Shown: positions 1 to 8,252, counted from the first letter of the stretch. The stretch: DNA of 64,000 nt from Bacillota bacterium (GCA_023411375.1 JAEYOW010000037.1:1-64000); one strand, 5' to 3'. Program-made: numbers and translations. The notes: generated by a model not told the origin, from the letters alone.

Positions 1-6
1 TTTCAT
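1..6 (-). CDS. Start codon of a further leftward gene, cut by the window edge
   Basis: On the minus strand an ATG at 6-4 is preceded by AAAGGAGG (about 22-15) at a good distance. A gene therefore starts here and continues left out of the window, probably as the last member of the operon that begins at 2283. Only two codons are visible, so nothing can be said of its product. Confidence 0.4.
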
Positions 7-27
7 CCGATTTCCTCCTTTGTTTTC

Positions 28-342
28 TCAGCCTTTTGGAGCAGGTGCCTTGACTACGATCAGCTCCAATGTTTCATCATGCAGATTTTTAACATTCATT
101 TTTGTTTGAAACGGGATTTTCAGAAGATTTCCGGTCTCATATTCATGGGCTTCCTGTTCATTGAGACCGATGGAGAGCTTTCCACGAATGACGGTCATAT
201 ACACATTTGAATTTGAAAAGTGCTCCGGCAAACCCTCGTCCTTGTTAAATACCATATGCAGATAATGAATGTTCTCGTCAAATATAACTTTTTCGACGGC
301 CTTTTCATCACCAACAGACAGTTTAAAAATCTGTTCAACCAT
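28..342 (-). CDS. Small cupin-domain protein
   Basis: A 104-residue protein with a single cupin-like beta-barrel pattern: MVFNKDEGLPEHF, then YMTVIRGKLSIGL, then ETGNLLKIPF. Cupins of this size are soluble metal- or ligand-binding proteins of varied function, so no reaction can be assigned. The start at 342 has GAGGAGG nine bases upstream; an earlier in-frame ATG at 360 has no such site. It lies downstream of the iron-sulfur and permease genes with about 110 bp between, and is probably co-transcribed. A role as sensor or accessory factor for that system is inference only. Confidence 0.6.
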   Translation of the reverse strand: MVEQIFKLSVGDEKAVEKVIFDENIHYLHMVFNKDEGLPEHFSNSNVYMTVIRGKLSIGLNEQEAHEYETGNLLKIPFQTKMNVKNLHDETLELIVVKAPAPKG

Positions 343-452
343 AATTGCATGCCTCCTCATTTGTATTGTAAGTGAAGTTAACTACATTATTATACCATAC
401 AGCGCCATACTCAGTATGTTGCAATTACAACAAACCAAACTATATGATGCTT

Positions 453-1076
453 TTATTTGCTGTAGTGAATGGCATCCTTGGGACAAACCTGCCGGCAATT
501 TGTGCATTGATGGCACAATTCAGTTTTAATCATGGCCTTTTTATCTTCCGAAGAAACCAAAATTGCATTGGAAGGGCAGGCTTTTTCGCAGAGTTTACAG
601 CCTACACAAGCGTCTTTATCAACCTTTTCCGACAGCCGTGCAAATCTGCTGAAACTTCTTTGAAGAGCGCCGAACGGACAGATGAGGTTGTGGAATACTG
701 CCGGTTTGTATCTGAGAGTAATAAGTATCGACATAACCAGCCAGAACGGCAGAATCGGCAAGTCAATGTGCAGCAGTCTTTTTGACAAAAGCATAACCGC
801 TACACTGATACCCAAGGTTATCCACGTAAAATAACCGTTTTTCAGCCACTTGGGCGTATCCACTGTTTGAAGCTTTAGCTTTTTGGATAGCCATTCGGTA
901 GGGATCATCAGGGTATTCATAGGGCAAGCATAGCCGCAGTAAACTCTACCGAAAATCAGCGCCGCAACCAAGCTTACTGCGAACAAGGCAAGCCAAAGCA
1001 ATACTTTCCCATTTGCCAGAAGAAAGATGAAAAGAGCGAGAAAAAGTATGCGAATGATGTTCGTTATGTATTTCAT
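453..1076 (-). CDS. NapH/MauN-like membrane 4Fe-4S ferredoxin
   Basis: A 207-residue membrane protein with about four hydrophobic segments in its first 130 residues. It carries the YCGYACPMNTL motif typical of NapH/RdxA-type proteins and two C-terminal 4Fe-4S ferredoxin motifs, CVGCKLCEKACP and CHQCTNCRQVCP. Such proteins pass electrons between membrane quinols or flavins and redox partners. The start overlaps the stop of the preceding permease gene as ATGA and has GGAGG upstream, so the two are translationally coupled. In this operon it probably supplies or withdraws electrons for the permease pair; the partner is unknown. Confidence 0.8.
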   Translation of the reverse strand: MKYITNIIRILFLALFIFLLANGKVLLWLALFAVSLVAALIFGRVYCGYACPMNTLMIPTEWLSKKLKLQTVDTPKWLKNGYFTWITLGISVAVMLLSKRLLHIDLPILPFWLVMSILITLRYKPAVFHNLICPFGALQRSFSRFARLSEKVDKDACVGCKLCEKACPSNAILVSSEDKKAMIKTELCHQCTNCRQVCPKDAIHYSK

Positions 1077-1804
1077 GATGCTATTTCCTCCTTGTTCAAA
1101 ATAATCGCTTTGGATGGACACTTTTCAACAGATTCTTTGATAGCCAGTATTGTTTCCTTCCCTTCGGGCATTTTCAAGACTACGGCTTTGTTATTATTCA
1201 TTTCATAGTACTCCGGGAGGAGTTTTACACAGAGACCGCAACCAATGCAATAATCTTCTTTAATCTCCAGTGTTGCCGCCCTTTTCGAATCAACAGGTAG
1301 ATCCTTCTTTTTTACTATCATGCCGGTGATATAAGCCATTACGAATATCGCGATAACCGTAAGCACCCATCTGATAATCATAAAATTTACACCAAGGAAC
1401 TTTGCCTCGTTGGCAAGCATGGGAACTTTGATGACTGCCCAGGAGCTTAATATGATAACGATATTGGATATGCTTGCACCTTTCCCAAGCAAAGTCTTGC
1501 TGATAGGGAATGCGGCGTAAATGGGACCAGCCGAGATACTCCCCAGTAATAGAGCAAGCAGGTTGCCCTTAAAACCTGATTTTTCTCCGAACCCTCGCAT
1601 GATCATTTCTTTAGGAACCAGAGCTTCAATCACAACGGTAAGTAAGAATATAACTGGCAGTACCTGAAGCATTTCAACCAGATAATAAACACTGTTACCA
1701 ACCGATTTCAATGCCTTGTCGGGTGATATAACTAATACCACAAGGTATACGAGTGCAACAAAAATTAGTAATTTGTTCTTTTTCATTATTGACATAGCCT
1801 TCAC
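1073..1804 (-). CDS. Permease with C-terminal ferredoxin domain
   Basis: A 243-residue protein. The first 165 residues are mostly membrane segments of the predicted permease family known as DUF318/UPF0718, with the GSISAGPIYAAFPI segment. A cytoplasmic tail carries one 4Fe-4S motif (CIGCGLC, with a distant C in KCPSKAI). Half-length permeases of this family usually work in pairs, and the neighbour at 1801-2283 looks like the other half. The GTG start at 1804 overlaps the preceding stop as GTGA and follows GGGGGTGA. The substrate is unknown. A redox centre fused to a permease half suggests transport coupled to, or sensing, redox state (inference). Confidence 0.7.
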   Translation of the reverse strand: MKAMSIMKKNKLLIFVALVYLVVLVISPDKALKSVGNSVYYLVEMLQVLPVIFLLTVVIEALVPKEMIMRGFGEKSGFKGNLLALLLGSISAGPIYAAFPISKTLLGKGASISNIVIILSSWAVIKVPMLANEAKFLGVNFMIIRWVLTVIAIFVMAYITGMIVKKKDLPVDSKRAATLEIKEDYCIGCGLCVKLLPEYYEMNNNKAVVLKMPEGKETILAIKESVEKCPSKAIILNKEEIAS

Positions 1805-2283
1805 AGAATCACCCCCATTGTTAGTGCGATCACAATCGCAAATCCAAAGCTAAGCGCGTTTCTGGTAAGCGCAAATTTTGTCCCAAACTCTTTCTTTTCG
1901 AGCGGGAAAGTTACAATTCCAACCATTGTGAGAGTTGTAAGGAATGCGACTGCCGGAACGATGCTCGCTCCTACATCAACCAAAGACCCAACCAACGGAA
2001 ACGCAACAAAAGCCGGTATAAGGGTAATGCTCCCGATAATCGCTGAAACAACTGTTGACACAAATGTGTTTGCCGAACCTAAAACTGATTTTATTGTTTC
2101 AGGCGGGATGAATGTCAGGACAAGACCGATTAAAAATATGATAGCTACAATTTCACCTAACATATTTCCCATCATGCCCTTTGATTTTTTCATTGCAGCG
2201 AATGTTTTTTTCTTGTCCTTTATGAGTGAAATAACGGTAAGAACAATCGCTATTATCCAGAACGCAATTGTAAATATATCCAT
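1801..2283 (-). CDS. Permease half, DUF318/UPF0718-like
   Basis: A 160-residue membrane protein with about four hydrophobic segments and the glycine/proline-rich SITLIPAFVAFPLVGSLVDVG stretch seen in half-permeases of this family. It is the first gene of the leftward operon and starts with ATG after AGGAGG. It probably forms the transport unit with the ferredoxin-fused half encoded immediately downstream. Its promoter lies under the palindrome shared with the divergent Crp/Fnr regulator, so expression is likely controlled by that protein. The substrate cannot be read from sequence. Confidence 0.65.
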   Translation of the reverse strand: MDIFTIAFWIIAIVLTVISLIKDKKKTFAAMKKSKGMMGNMLGEIVAIIFLIGLVLTFIPPETIKSVLGSANTFVSTVVSAIIGSITLIPAFVAFPLVGSLVDVGASIVPAVAFLTTLTMVGIVTFPLEKKEFGTKFALTRNALSFGFAIVIALTMGVIL

Positions 2284-2299
2284 ACTAAACCTCCTCCTA

Positions 2300-2358
2300 T
2301 TGATATAACCCTATTATAATGGTATACTTAACAAAAAGGTGTTACCAATGTAACACCT
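2300..2358. promoter_or_regulatory. Divergent promoters and perfect Crp/Fnr-type operator
   Basis: A perfect palindrome, AGGTGTTAC-caat-GTAACACCT, lies at 2337-2358. Rightward promoter: TTGATA (2300-2305), 17 bp, TATACT (2323-2328); the palindrome covers its first transcribed bases, as in autorepression. Leftward: TATAAT (minus strand, 2318-2313) without a good -35; the palindrome centre is about 41.5 bp upstream of the expected start, the usual position for class II activation. Confidence 0.6.
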
Positions 2359-2370
2359 CGGGAGTGCGTT

Positions 2371-3033
2371 ATGAAAAAATATTTAGAATTAATGCGACAA
2401 ATTGACCTTATAAAATCAATAAAGCCCGAAGAAATTGAGTCGTACTTGTCTGAAGGAAGCTGTAAAATAACCCAGTATGGGAAAAACAATATTGTTCATT
2501 TTGTTGGGGAAGTCTGCTCAAAGCTTGAGATCATTCTCTCTGGGAAAGTGGTTATTGAACGTATTGACGAGTCTGGCAATCTAATGACAATAGCGGAGTT
2601 TTATGGTGGAGATGTCCTTGGCGGCAATCTGATGTTTTCAAAAAATCCATATTATCCAATGACTGTCACATCCAAAGACGCTACATTGATTTTGGAGATA
2701 AACAAGAATCGTCTGTTCAGTTTGTTTTCAGATAACCATGAATTTCTAAAGAGCTATCTTGAGTATGTATCGGATCATACTGTAATCCTTGGTGATAGGA
2801 TAAAGCACTATGTGAACAGGACAATCCGTGAAAGCATCTTGAGCTACCTGGATTATGAGTGCAAGAAGCAAAATTCAAATATAATTAAGCTTAATCTTAC
2901 AAAAAAGGCGTTGGCTGAAAGAATCGGAGTTCAAAGGACATCTTTATCAAGAGAACTTGCTAAAATGAGAGAGGACGGGTTGATAGAGTTTACTCCTGTC
3001 TCTATTTCACTATTGCACAACTTCTTTAAATGA
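2371..3033 (+). CDS. Crp/Fnr-family transcriptional regulator
   Basis: A 220-residue protein with an N-terminal cyclic-nucleotide-binding-like beta barrel (about residues 20-135) and a C-terminal winged helix containing KKALAERIGVQRTSLSRELAKM (about 170-200). It lacks the N-terminal cysteine cluster of classical FNR; its few cysteines (CKI, VCSK, YECKK) do not form an obvious 4Fe-4S site, so the signal is unknown. It is divergent from the permease-ferredoxin operon and shares a palindrome with it. Homologues next to such genes often sense anaerobic, nitric oxide or metal stress (family knowledge). Control of the operon is inferred from the operator position. Confidence 0.85.
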   Translation: MKKYLELMRQIDLIKSIKPEEIESYLSEGSCKITQYGKNNIVHFVGEVCSKLEIILSGKVVIERIDESGNLMTIAEFYGGDVLGGNLMFSKNPYYPMTVTSKDATLILEINKNRLFSLFSDNHEFLKSYLEYVSDHTVILGDRIKHYVNRTIRESILSYLDYECKKQNSNIIKLNLTKKALAERIGVQRTSLSRELAKMREDGLIEFTPVSISLLHNFFK

Positions 3034-3106
3034 ATAATATATATGAAATAACAAACCTTTTGTGTATAATACGGCTGTAATAGTTTACTGTAGTATCAAA
3101 ATATCA

Positions 3107-4678
3107 TTATTCTGCTATTTCTCTGCCACTCTTGAACCGAAACACAATCCTGCCGTCCCGCTGAACCGTAGCGGTATCGAGCAGTGTAATCCAAATCCGC
3201 TCGTTCCATTCGGTTATGGCCAGCGGCTGCTTTTTGAGCATCGCTATAAAGACTGTCAACTCATTGCTTTTGCGAACCCGTTTGTCCATCTCCGCTTCGA
3301 GGGCGGTGTAGTGCTCAAGCGCCGTATTATAGCGCTCCTCAATACGCCCGGCTTCCAATGCGTAGGCTTCCTGCGACTGGGCGACCGAGGCGTTCTTATT
3401 TATATGCGCTTTCATCAGTTCAGATGCGATCGCCATTTCATCGTGTTCCCGCTGCATTTTGGACTCAAGTGCCGAGGTGTCGCAGAGCATCTGACGAATA
3501 AGCTCACAATCGGCAAGCACGGTATCACGTCTGCCCATCAGTTCGTTGTAGGCGGCAAGAAACCGCTGCTTGATTTCTTCCTCGGTCAACTTCGGCGTCC
3601 GACACCTATCCTCGTTCTTGAATTTCCGGTTGCATTGGAATATCACGCTTTTATACTCATCTGTGGAGTGCCAGACCTTGCGGCCATAAAATCCGCCGCA
3701 GTCTCCGCAGATGATTTTACTGTGAAAAGCCTTGTCGCTGTAAGCTCTGCCCAGTTCTTTGCGTCGCGCCATTTCTTCCTGCACCGTTTCAAATTCCTCC
3801 GGGGCGATGATGGCTTCGTGCGAATTTTCCACATAATATTGGGGTACTTCGCCGTTATTTACCCTCAGTTCTTTCGTTAAAAAGTCAACTGTAAACCGTT
3901 TCTGGAGCAGCGCATCGCCCTTATATTTCTCGTTGGTGAGGATACTGGCAACCGTGGATGACCGCCATGTTTTCTTTCCGGCAGGGCTGAGAATGCCTTG
4001 TTCCATGAGGTAATTAGCAATGCCCTGTGTGGTTTTTCCCTCGAGGAACATCTTGTAGATGAGCCGAACCGTTTCGGCTTGCTCCGGCACTACCTTGAGG
4101 TTTCCGTCCTCGCCCTTATCAAAACCGAGAAATTGCGAGTATCCAACGCTAACTTTGCCATCCGCGAAACGCTTGCGGTGTCCCCATGTGACATTTTCCG
4201 AAATGGAGCGGCTTTCTTCCTGTGCCAGAGAACTCATAATAGTAAGAAGCAGCTCGCCCTTGCCATCAAAGGAAAAAATATTTTCCTTCTCAAAATAACA
4301 CTCCACACCTTTTTCTTTCAGCTTGCGGATGGTAACAAGGCTGTCAACCGTGTTTCTCGCAAATCGGCTAACCGACTTTGTTACGATGAGGTCTATCTTG
4401 CCATCCAGCGCATCCCGCACCATCTGTTGAAAGCCCTCTCGGTGCTTAGTATCCAGAGCTGAAATGCCCTCGTCGGTGTAGACCGTGACGAACTCCCAGT
4501 CCTCGCGGGCGGTTATCATTTTGGTGTAATAGTCGATTTGCGCTTCATAGCTGGTAAACTGCTCATCACTGTCCGTGGAAACGCGGGCATATCCGGCTGT
4601 GCGCCGTTTGGCGATGGACGCTGTCGGCAGCGCTGTGAACTTGTTTTTTGTTGCGGGTATCGTTGTTACTCTTGGCAT
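3107..4678 (-). CDS. Large serine recombinase (prophage integrase candidate 1)
   Basis: A 523-residue recombinase. The N-terminal resolvase domain has YARVSTDSDEQ, with catalytic serine about residue 34 and ESRSISENVTWG on the long helix. The recombinase domain (about 180-290) is followed by a zinc-ribbon (CGDCGG...CNRKFKNEDRC) and a long coiled coil. Such enzymes join attP and attB without host factors. The start at 4678 has AAAGGAGG eight bases upstream and overlaps the end of the upstream recombinase by 13 bp. It marks the left end of the prophage; the stop at 3107 is the last phage gene before host-like DNA. Confidence 0.9.
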   Translation of the reverse strand: MPRVTTIPATKNKFTALPTASIAKRRTAGYARVSTDSDEQFTSYEAQIDYYTKMITAREDWEFVTVYTDEGISALDTKHREGFQQMVRDALDGKIDLIVTKSVSRFARNTVDSLVTIRKLKEKGVECYFEKENIFSFDGKGELLLTIMSSLAQEESRSISENVTWGHRKRFADGKVSVGYSQFLGFDKGEDGNLKVVPEQAETVRLIYKMFLEGKTTQGIANYLMEQGILSPAGKKTWRSSTVASILTNEKYKGDALLQKRFTVDFLTKELRVNNGEVPQYYVENSHEAIIAPEEFETVQEEMARRKELGRAYSDKAFHSKIICGDCGGFYGRKVWHSTDEYKSVIFQCNRKFKNEDRCRTPKLTEEEIKQRFLAAYNELMGRRDTVLADCELIRQMLCDTSALESKMQREHDEMAIASELMKAHINKNASVAQSQEAYALEAGRIEERYNTALEHYTALEAEMDKRVRKSNELTVFIAMLKKQPLAITEWNERIWITLLDTATVQRDGRIVFRFKSGREIAE

Positions 4679-5976
4679 AGCTTTTTCCTCCTTTGGCTGT
4701 GTGTCCTTTCTGCTGCGGCTTGGCGCATCTCCGGCGTCCAGCTTTCCCGACGCGAGCGGTCTGCCCATTTGCGTTCTACAACGGTGCCGTCCTTGAAAAT
4801 AAAGCGCAGGTGATTATCCTCCGGCACCTCAATGCGCTCAACCAGTGCATCAAAAGCGGTCGGACTGTAATCGCCTGTACCGAGCACCTCGGCGCAAACG
4901 GCTTTCAGTGTAGCTTCGGGTATCTTTTTCCCGTGGCAGACTGCCTTGCCCTCCGAAAGGTACGTGGAGCAATTCCACCCGACGGAGCCATTGCAGGTAT
5001 TGCGTTTGTAGGCTTTCCCGCAGAACGGGCACAGGATTTTGCCGGTAAACTCGCTTTTCTGTGGACGGGGTCTGTCCTTATTGGTTTCGTGTAACTTCGA
5101 CAATACCGACTGTGCCGCATCGAAGGTGTCCTTGTCGATGATGGCAGGATGCGTTTTCTCCGCATAAAACATAGGAAGCTCGCCGGTGTTCCGACACAGC
5201 TTTTTCTCCAGATGATTATTGCGATACCGCTTCTGAAGCATGGCGTTTCCTGTGTATTTCTCGTTGCCAACGGTTTCTCGAATACGCTGTGCGCACCATT
5301 TGCCGCCGAGCGCACAGGAAATGCCTCTGGCGTTCAAATCCCTGCTGATAGCTCCAAAACTCTCCCCAGCGATAACACGGGAAAATATCTCCCGGACAAC
5401 CGGCGCGGCATTTTCATCAACCTCGATGATATCCTTTGAAATGTGGTATCCGAACAGAAACCGCCAATTGAGCAGCTCCCCATTTTCAAAGCCTTTGCGG
5501 ATGCGCCATTTCTGGTTTTCGCTGGCCGACAGGCTTTCCTCCTGCGCATAGGAGGCGAGGATTGTAAGCATCAATTCGCCTTCGGAGCTTATAGTGTGGA
5601 TGTTCTGTTCTTCAAAAAAGACGTCCACCTCCAGCGCTTTTAGCTCACGGACGGTTTCCAGCAGCGTTACCGTGTTCCGTGCAAAGCGGGAGATGGACTT
5701 GGTGATTATCATATTCACATTACCGGTGCGGCAGTCTGAGAGCAGCTTTTGAAAACCATCTCGGCTCTCCTTTGTGCCGGTCAGAGCTTCGTCCGAGTAA
5801 ACACCCGCATACAGCCATCCCTCATGTTCTTGAATTAACTTGCTGTAGTAGCTGACCTGCGAGGAAAGTGAGTGCAACATTGCATCCTTGCCAGTAGAAA
5901 CGCGGGCGTAGGCAGCGACCTTTTTCGGCTGCTCAAGTCTTGGCGTTTGTGGCAATTTTCGTACTGTTTTCAGCAT
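4666..5976 (-). CDS. Large serine recombinase (prophage integrase candidate 2)
   Basis: A 436-residue recombinase in tandem with the 523-residue one. The resolvase domain has YARVSTGKDAMLHSL (catalytic serine about residue 27) and ITKSISRFARNT. The recombinase domain and a zinc-ribbon (CPFCGKAYKR...CHGKKI) follow, but the coiled coil after it is much shorter than in its partner. The start at 5976 follows AAAGGGGTGA. Tandem, non-identical recombinases also occur in Clostridia conjugative transposons. Whether both are needed, or one acts as excision partner or is a relic, cannot be decided here. Confidence 0.88.
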   Translation of the reverse strand: MLKTVRKLPQTPRLEQPKKVAAYARVSTGKDAMLHSLSSQVSYYSKLIQEHEGWLYAGVYSDEALTGTKESRDGFQKLLSDCRTGNVNMIITKSISRFARNTVTLLETVRELKALEVDVFFEEQNIHTISSEGELMLTILASYAQEESLSASENQKWRIRKGFENGELLNWRFLFGYHISKDIIEVDENAAPVVREIFSRVIAGESFGAISRDLNARGISCALGGKWCAQRIRETVGNEKYTGNAMLQKRYRNNHLEKKLCRNTGELPMFYAEKTHPAIIDKDTFDAAQSVLSKLHETNKDRPRPQKSEFTGKILCPFCGKAYKRNTCNGSVGWNCSTYLSEGKAVCHGKKIPEATLKAVCAEVLGTGDYSPTAFDALVERIEVPEDNHLRFIFKDGTVVERKWADRSRRESWTPEMRQAAAERTHSQRRKKLCQE

Positions 5977-5980
5977 TATT

Positions 5981-6190
5981 TCACCCCTTTTCACCATCCA
6001 TGTTCGCTCTAAAAGCCACATTTATCAAGTCAATTTCGCGATATATACTGCCGAAAGGAAGCCCATATTTCTCGGCTAATTTGTTCTCAATTGATACAAT
6101 GTCGGAGTGATCAAGGATGCCATGTTGGAGCATAAGCCGCGCCTGCGCCATAGCTGATTGGTAGGCTTGAAGCTTCACACAATCAGCCAT
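5981..6190 (-). CDS. Small SHOCT-like protein linked to recombinases
   Basis: A 69-residue protein whose core (LMLQHGILDHSDIVSIENKLAEKYGL) resembles the short C-terminal oligomerisation domain SHOCT. The start at 6190 overlaps the stop of the zinc-finger/HTH gene, and the stop lies 5 bp before the recombinase start, so the four genes form one leftward operon. Small SHOCT-like proteins beside serine recombinases may be directionality or accessory factors, but that is inference. An upstream in-frame ATG at 6283 is inside the preceding gene and has no ribosome-binding site. Confidence 0.55.
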   Translation of the reverse strand: MADCVKLQAYQSAMAQARLMLQHGILDHSDIVSIENKLAEKYGLPFGSIYREIDLINVAFRANMDGEKG

Positions 6191-6569
6191 TGGAGCCACC
6201 GTCCTTATACCGGTCGAGAATATAGCAGCGATGAGAGCAGTATTTTTTCTCACCCCTCCGACGCATGGATATTTCCTTGCCACAGCAGGCGCACTGTGCG
6301 GTATACGGCATATTTGGCTTGGGATATCTGTTCCACCATTTCATGCGGCAGGTATCCGAACAAAAGCGTCTGCCACTGCGCTTGCTTATATCAATCGGTT
6401 TCCCGCACTCCGCACAGCAGGCCGATTCACCCTGTTTGTCCGCGACATTCTGTCTGCGGCAGTAGGATTTGACCGTGTTCTCCGATATACCGAGCTCTTT
6501 TGCTATTTTTACATAGCCATTGCCAGCAAGCCGCATCTGATCAATCAGGCTTTTCTGCTCATTTGTCAT
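6183..6569 (-). CDS. HTH and double zinc-finger protein
   Basis: A 128-residue protein. Residues 1-45 form a sigma-70 region 4-like helix-turn-helix (GYVKIAKELGISENTVKSYCRR). Two CxxC...CxxxC zinc-binding modules follow: CCAECGKPI...FCSDTC and CACCGKEI...YCSHRC. The start at 6569 follows GGAGGAGA. It heads the leftward recombinase operon, just downstream of the first copy of the 43-bp repeat, and so is a candidate controller of integration and excision. This exact architecture recurs beside recombinases in Clostridia elements as far as I recall; function is not established. Confidence 0.6.
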   Translation of the reverse strand: MTNEQKSLIDQMRLAGNGYVKIAKELGISENTVKSYCRRQNVADKQGESACCAECGKPIDISKRSGRRFCSDTCRMKWWNRYPKPNMPYTAQCACCGKEISMRRRGEKKYCSHRCYILDRYKDGGSNG

Positions 6570-6596
6570 GAGGTCTCCTCCAGTCCGAGAACCCTT

Positions 6597-6639
6597 GTCC
6601 TCACTACCCACTGGAAAAAAAGAAGCCCATCGTACAAAA
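6597..6639 (-). repeat. 43-bp upstream repeat, copy 1
   Basis: First of three near-identical 43-bp copies (others at 44480-44522 and 50310-50352). On the minus strand it contains GTACGATGGGCTTC, a T7 run and CCAGTGGGTAGT. It lies about 28 bp before the start of the zinc-finger/HTH gene and directly after a terminator T-run. Confidence 0.75.
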
Positions 6640-6677
6640 AAATAAAGCCTACCAGAGAAAAATCTCAGGCAGGCTTT
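6634..6677 (-). terminator. Rho-independent terminator between lysis and recombinase operons
   Basis: On the minus strand AAAGCCT...AGGCTTT (6677-6644) forms a stem followed by a run of Ts that continues into the 43-bp repeat. Confidence 0.6.
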
Positions 6678-6743
6678 ACGGATGGTTGGGTCTATTCAGT
6701 TTCTACCCGATACGATGGCATTGTTGCTTTCTGCTTTAACTGG

Positions 6744-6775
6744 AAAAAACCCGCAAAGAAATCTCTCGACGGGTT
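6744..6775 (-). terminator. Rho-independent terminator after the endolysin gene
   Basis: Minus-strand AACCCG...CGGGTT stem followed by TTTT, 6 bp after the endolysin stop. Together with the hairpin at 6634-6677 it closes the late operon. Confidence 0.75.
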
Positions 6776-6780
6776 ATCTT

Positions 6781-7752
6781 CTATTCCTGATAATCAGTCA
6801 ATACAGCGGTGAACCCTGCTGCTTCCAGCTTCGTGCGAACAAGCTCCGCTTCTGCCTTGGTGTCAAACACGCCAAGCTGAAGGGTATACTTCTGCTTCGG
6901 CTCACTGGTTGTCATCTTTTCCAACGCGGTCATCAGCGCGGAATTGCTCTGGCTGCCGTACTTGCCGTCCTGCGTAAGGGTGGTGGCTTTCTGGAAGGCA
7001 AGCACTGCTGATTCAGTTTCCACGCCATACTTGCCGTCAGCGCCGTACTTGGGCAGCGCATAGCCCAACTTGAGCAGCGTCTCCTGCAAAGCGGTCACGT
7101 CTGTCCCCTTGCAGCCCTTCTGGAGCAGTTGGTCGCCCAGCACATAGGAAACGGTATTCTCCACAGGCGCGGGAACGGTCACGTTGCAGTCCCCATAATC
7201 AATAAAAGGAAGTTTGTACCAGTGCGTCCAGCCGCGTCCTGCGACCTTCGTTTTCACACAGCCGTAAGAGAAGCCTTTCCACTCAATAGCGTAACCGTTG
7301 CCCGCATAGTACCCGGCGTGCCCGGATTTGTATAGAGCCAGTCCGACGATCTCAGGCAGCGTGTCAATCACGCCCCAGTCCATGCCCCTGGATTTCGCGT
7401 AAGTGAACATGCCGGTTGCGCCCTTGTCGGGACAACCGTTGGAACCGTATTTACTTGCATAGGTCTTGTCTGTGCCGATGGATTCCAGCACCCCAATACC
7501 TCCGCCAGTCCACGCATACCCCTTGCAAGCACCGATGCAGTCCGCCGCGACCTTCTTTTGTTCAATGTCCTGTTGGTATCGGCTTTGCCTGGATGACGCA
7601 TAGGCATCAGGATATTGACGACTCTTGCTTGCCAGCAGGGACGCGCGGCACTTGTACAGGCACGTCCCAAACCAGTAGGGCTGACCGAGCATCTTTTCAC
7701 AGAAAGCAATGAAGTGCTCGTTGGTGAACGGGGTATCGATTCTTTCAGCCAT
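6781..7752 (-). CDS. Endolysin: NlpC/P60-like peptidase with PG-binding and SPOR domains
   Basis: A 323-residue lysin. The N-terminal domain (about 10-190) has a cysteine peptidase pattern: AADCIGACKGYAW (Cys72) and SGHAGYYAGNGYAIEW (His145). A peptidoglycan-binding type 1 domain follows (about 205-265, LLQKGCKGTDVTALQETL...LTQDGKYG), then a C-terminal SPOR-like domain (YTLQLGVFDTKAEAELVRTKLEAAG). It would cut peptidoglycan peptides at the end of infection after the holin opens the membrane. The start at 7752 has GGGGAGGAG upstream. It is the last gene of the leftward late operon and is followed by two terminators. A terminal SPOR domain, which binds denuded glycan, is less usual in phage lysins. 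Confidence 0.88.
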   Translation of the reverse strand: MAERIDTPFTNEHFIAFCEKMLGQPYWFGTCLYKCRASLLASKSRQYPDAYASSRQSRYQQDIEQKKVAADCIGACKGYAWTGGGIGVLESIGTDKTYASKYGSNGCPDKGATGMFTYAKSRGMDWGVIDTLPEIVGLALYKSGHAGYYAGNGYAIEWKGFSYGCVKTKVAGRGWTHWYKLPFIDYGDCNVTVPAPVENTVSYVLGDQLLQKGCKGTDVTALQETLLKLGYALPKYGADGKYGVETESAVLAFQKATTLTQDGKYGSQSNSALMTALEKMTTSEPKQKYTLQLGVFDTKAEAELVRTKLEAAGFTAVLTDYQE

Positions 7753-7784
7753 GTGTGCTCCTCCCCTTCAAAGGAATGCGGCGG

Positions 7785-8252
7785 TTACTCGCCGTCGCCC
7801 TCGTCGTTCTTGTCCGCCGGATCAGGAAGCGTTTCCTTGTCGCCTCGATTGTGAAGCTGCGCCAGAATTTCCTTGAGCTTCTCAGGAATGGGCAGGCCAA
7901 TGTGCGCGGCGTTCTCCAGCAGACTCAAGCCTTCGTTGGACAGGTAAAAGCAGATGACCGCCGTGCGCATCGCGCCGCCCGAGCCGATCACGTGCGTGTC
8001 GAGGATGTGCCCAACGCCCACCAGCGCGAAGATCAACACCTTTTTGAAGATGCCCTTGAAGCCCACGGCGCTGGAGAGTTTCTTGTCCACAACAGCGCAC
8101 ATCACCCCCGTCACGTAGTCCAGCGCCACGAACACAATGAGCGCGATCAGCATACCGTCCGCTCCTCCTAAGAAGTAGCCGAGCCATCCGCCCAGCGCGG
8201 TAAAGGCCAGTTGGATTTTTGTCCAGATGAGATCAACAGAAAAGTCACGCAT
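7785..8252 (-). CDS. Phage holin, toxin-secretion/phage-lysis family
   Basis: A 155-residue membrane protein of the phi-LC3/phage_holin_4 type: hydrophobic segments around 15-50 (GGWLGYFLGGADGMLIALIV, DYVTGVMCA) and 70-95 (FKKVLIFALVGVGHILD), and a charged C-terminal tail. It would form the membrane lesion that releases the endolysin encoded 32 bp downstream. The ATG at 8252 follows AAGGAGGG. Gene order tail fibre, holin, endolysin is the usual lysis end of a siphovirus late operon. Confidence 0.88.
   Translation of the reverse strand: MRDFSVDLIWTKIQLAFTALGGWLGYFLGGADGMLIALIVFVALDYVTGVMCAVVDKKLSSAVGFKGIFKKVLIFALVGVGHILDTHVIGSGGAMRTAVICFYLSNEGLSLLENAAHIGLPIPEKLKEILAQLHNRGDKETLPDPADKNDEGDGE

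Noticed and set aside
3034..3106. Left attachment site
   Set aside because: Only short words such as TGTAATAG are shared with the presumed right boundary (near 56248). That is not more than chance in AT-rich DNA, so no att site is called.
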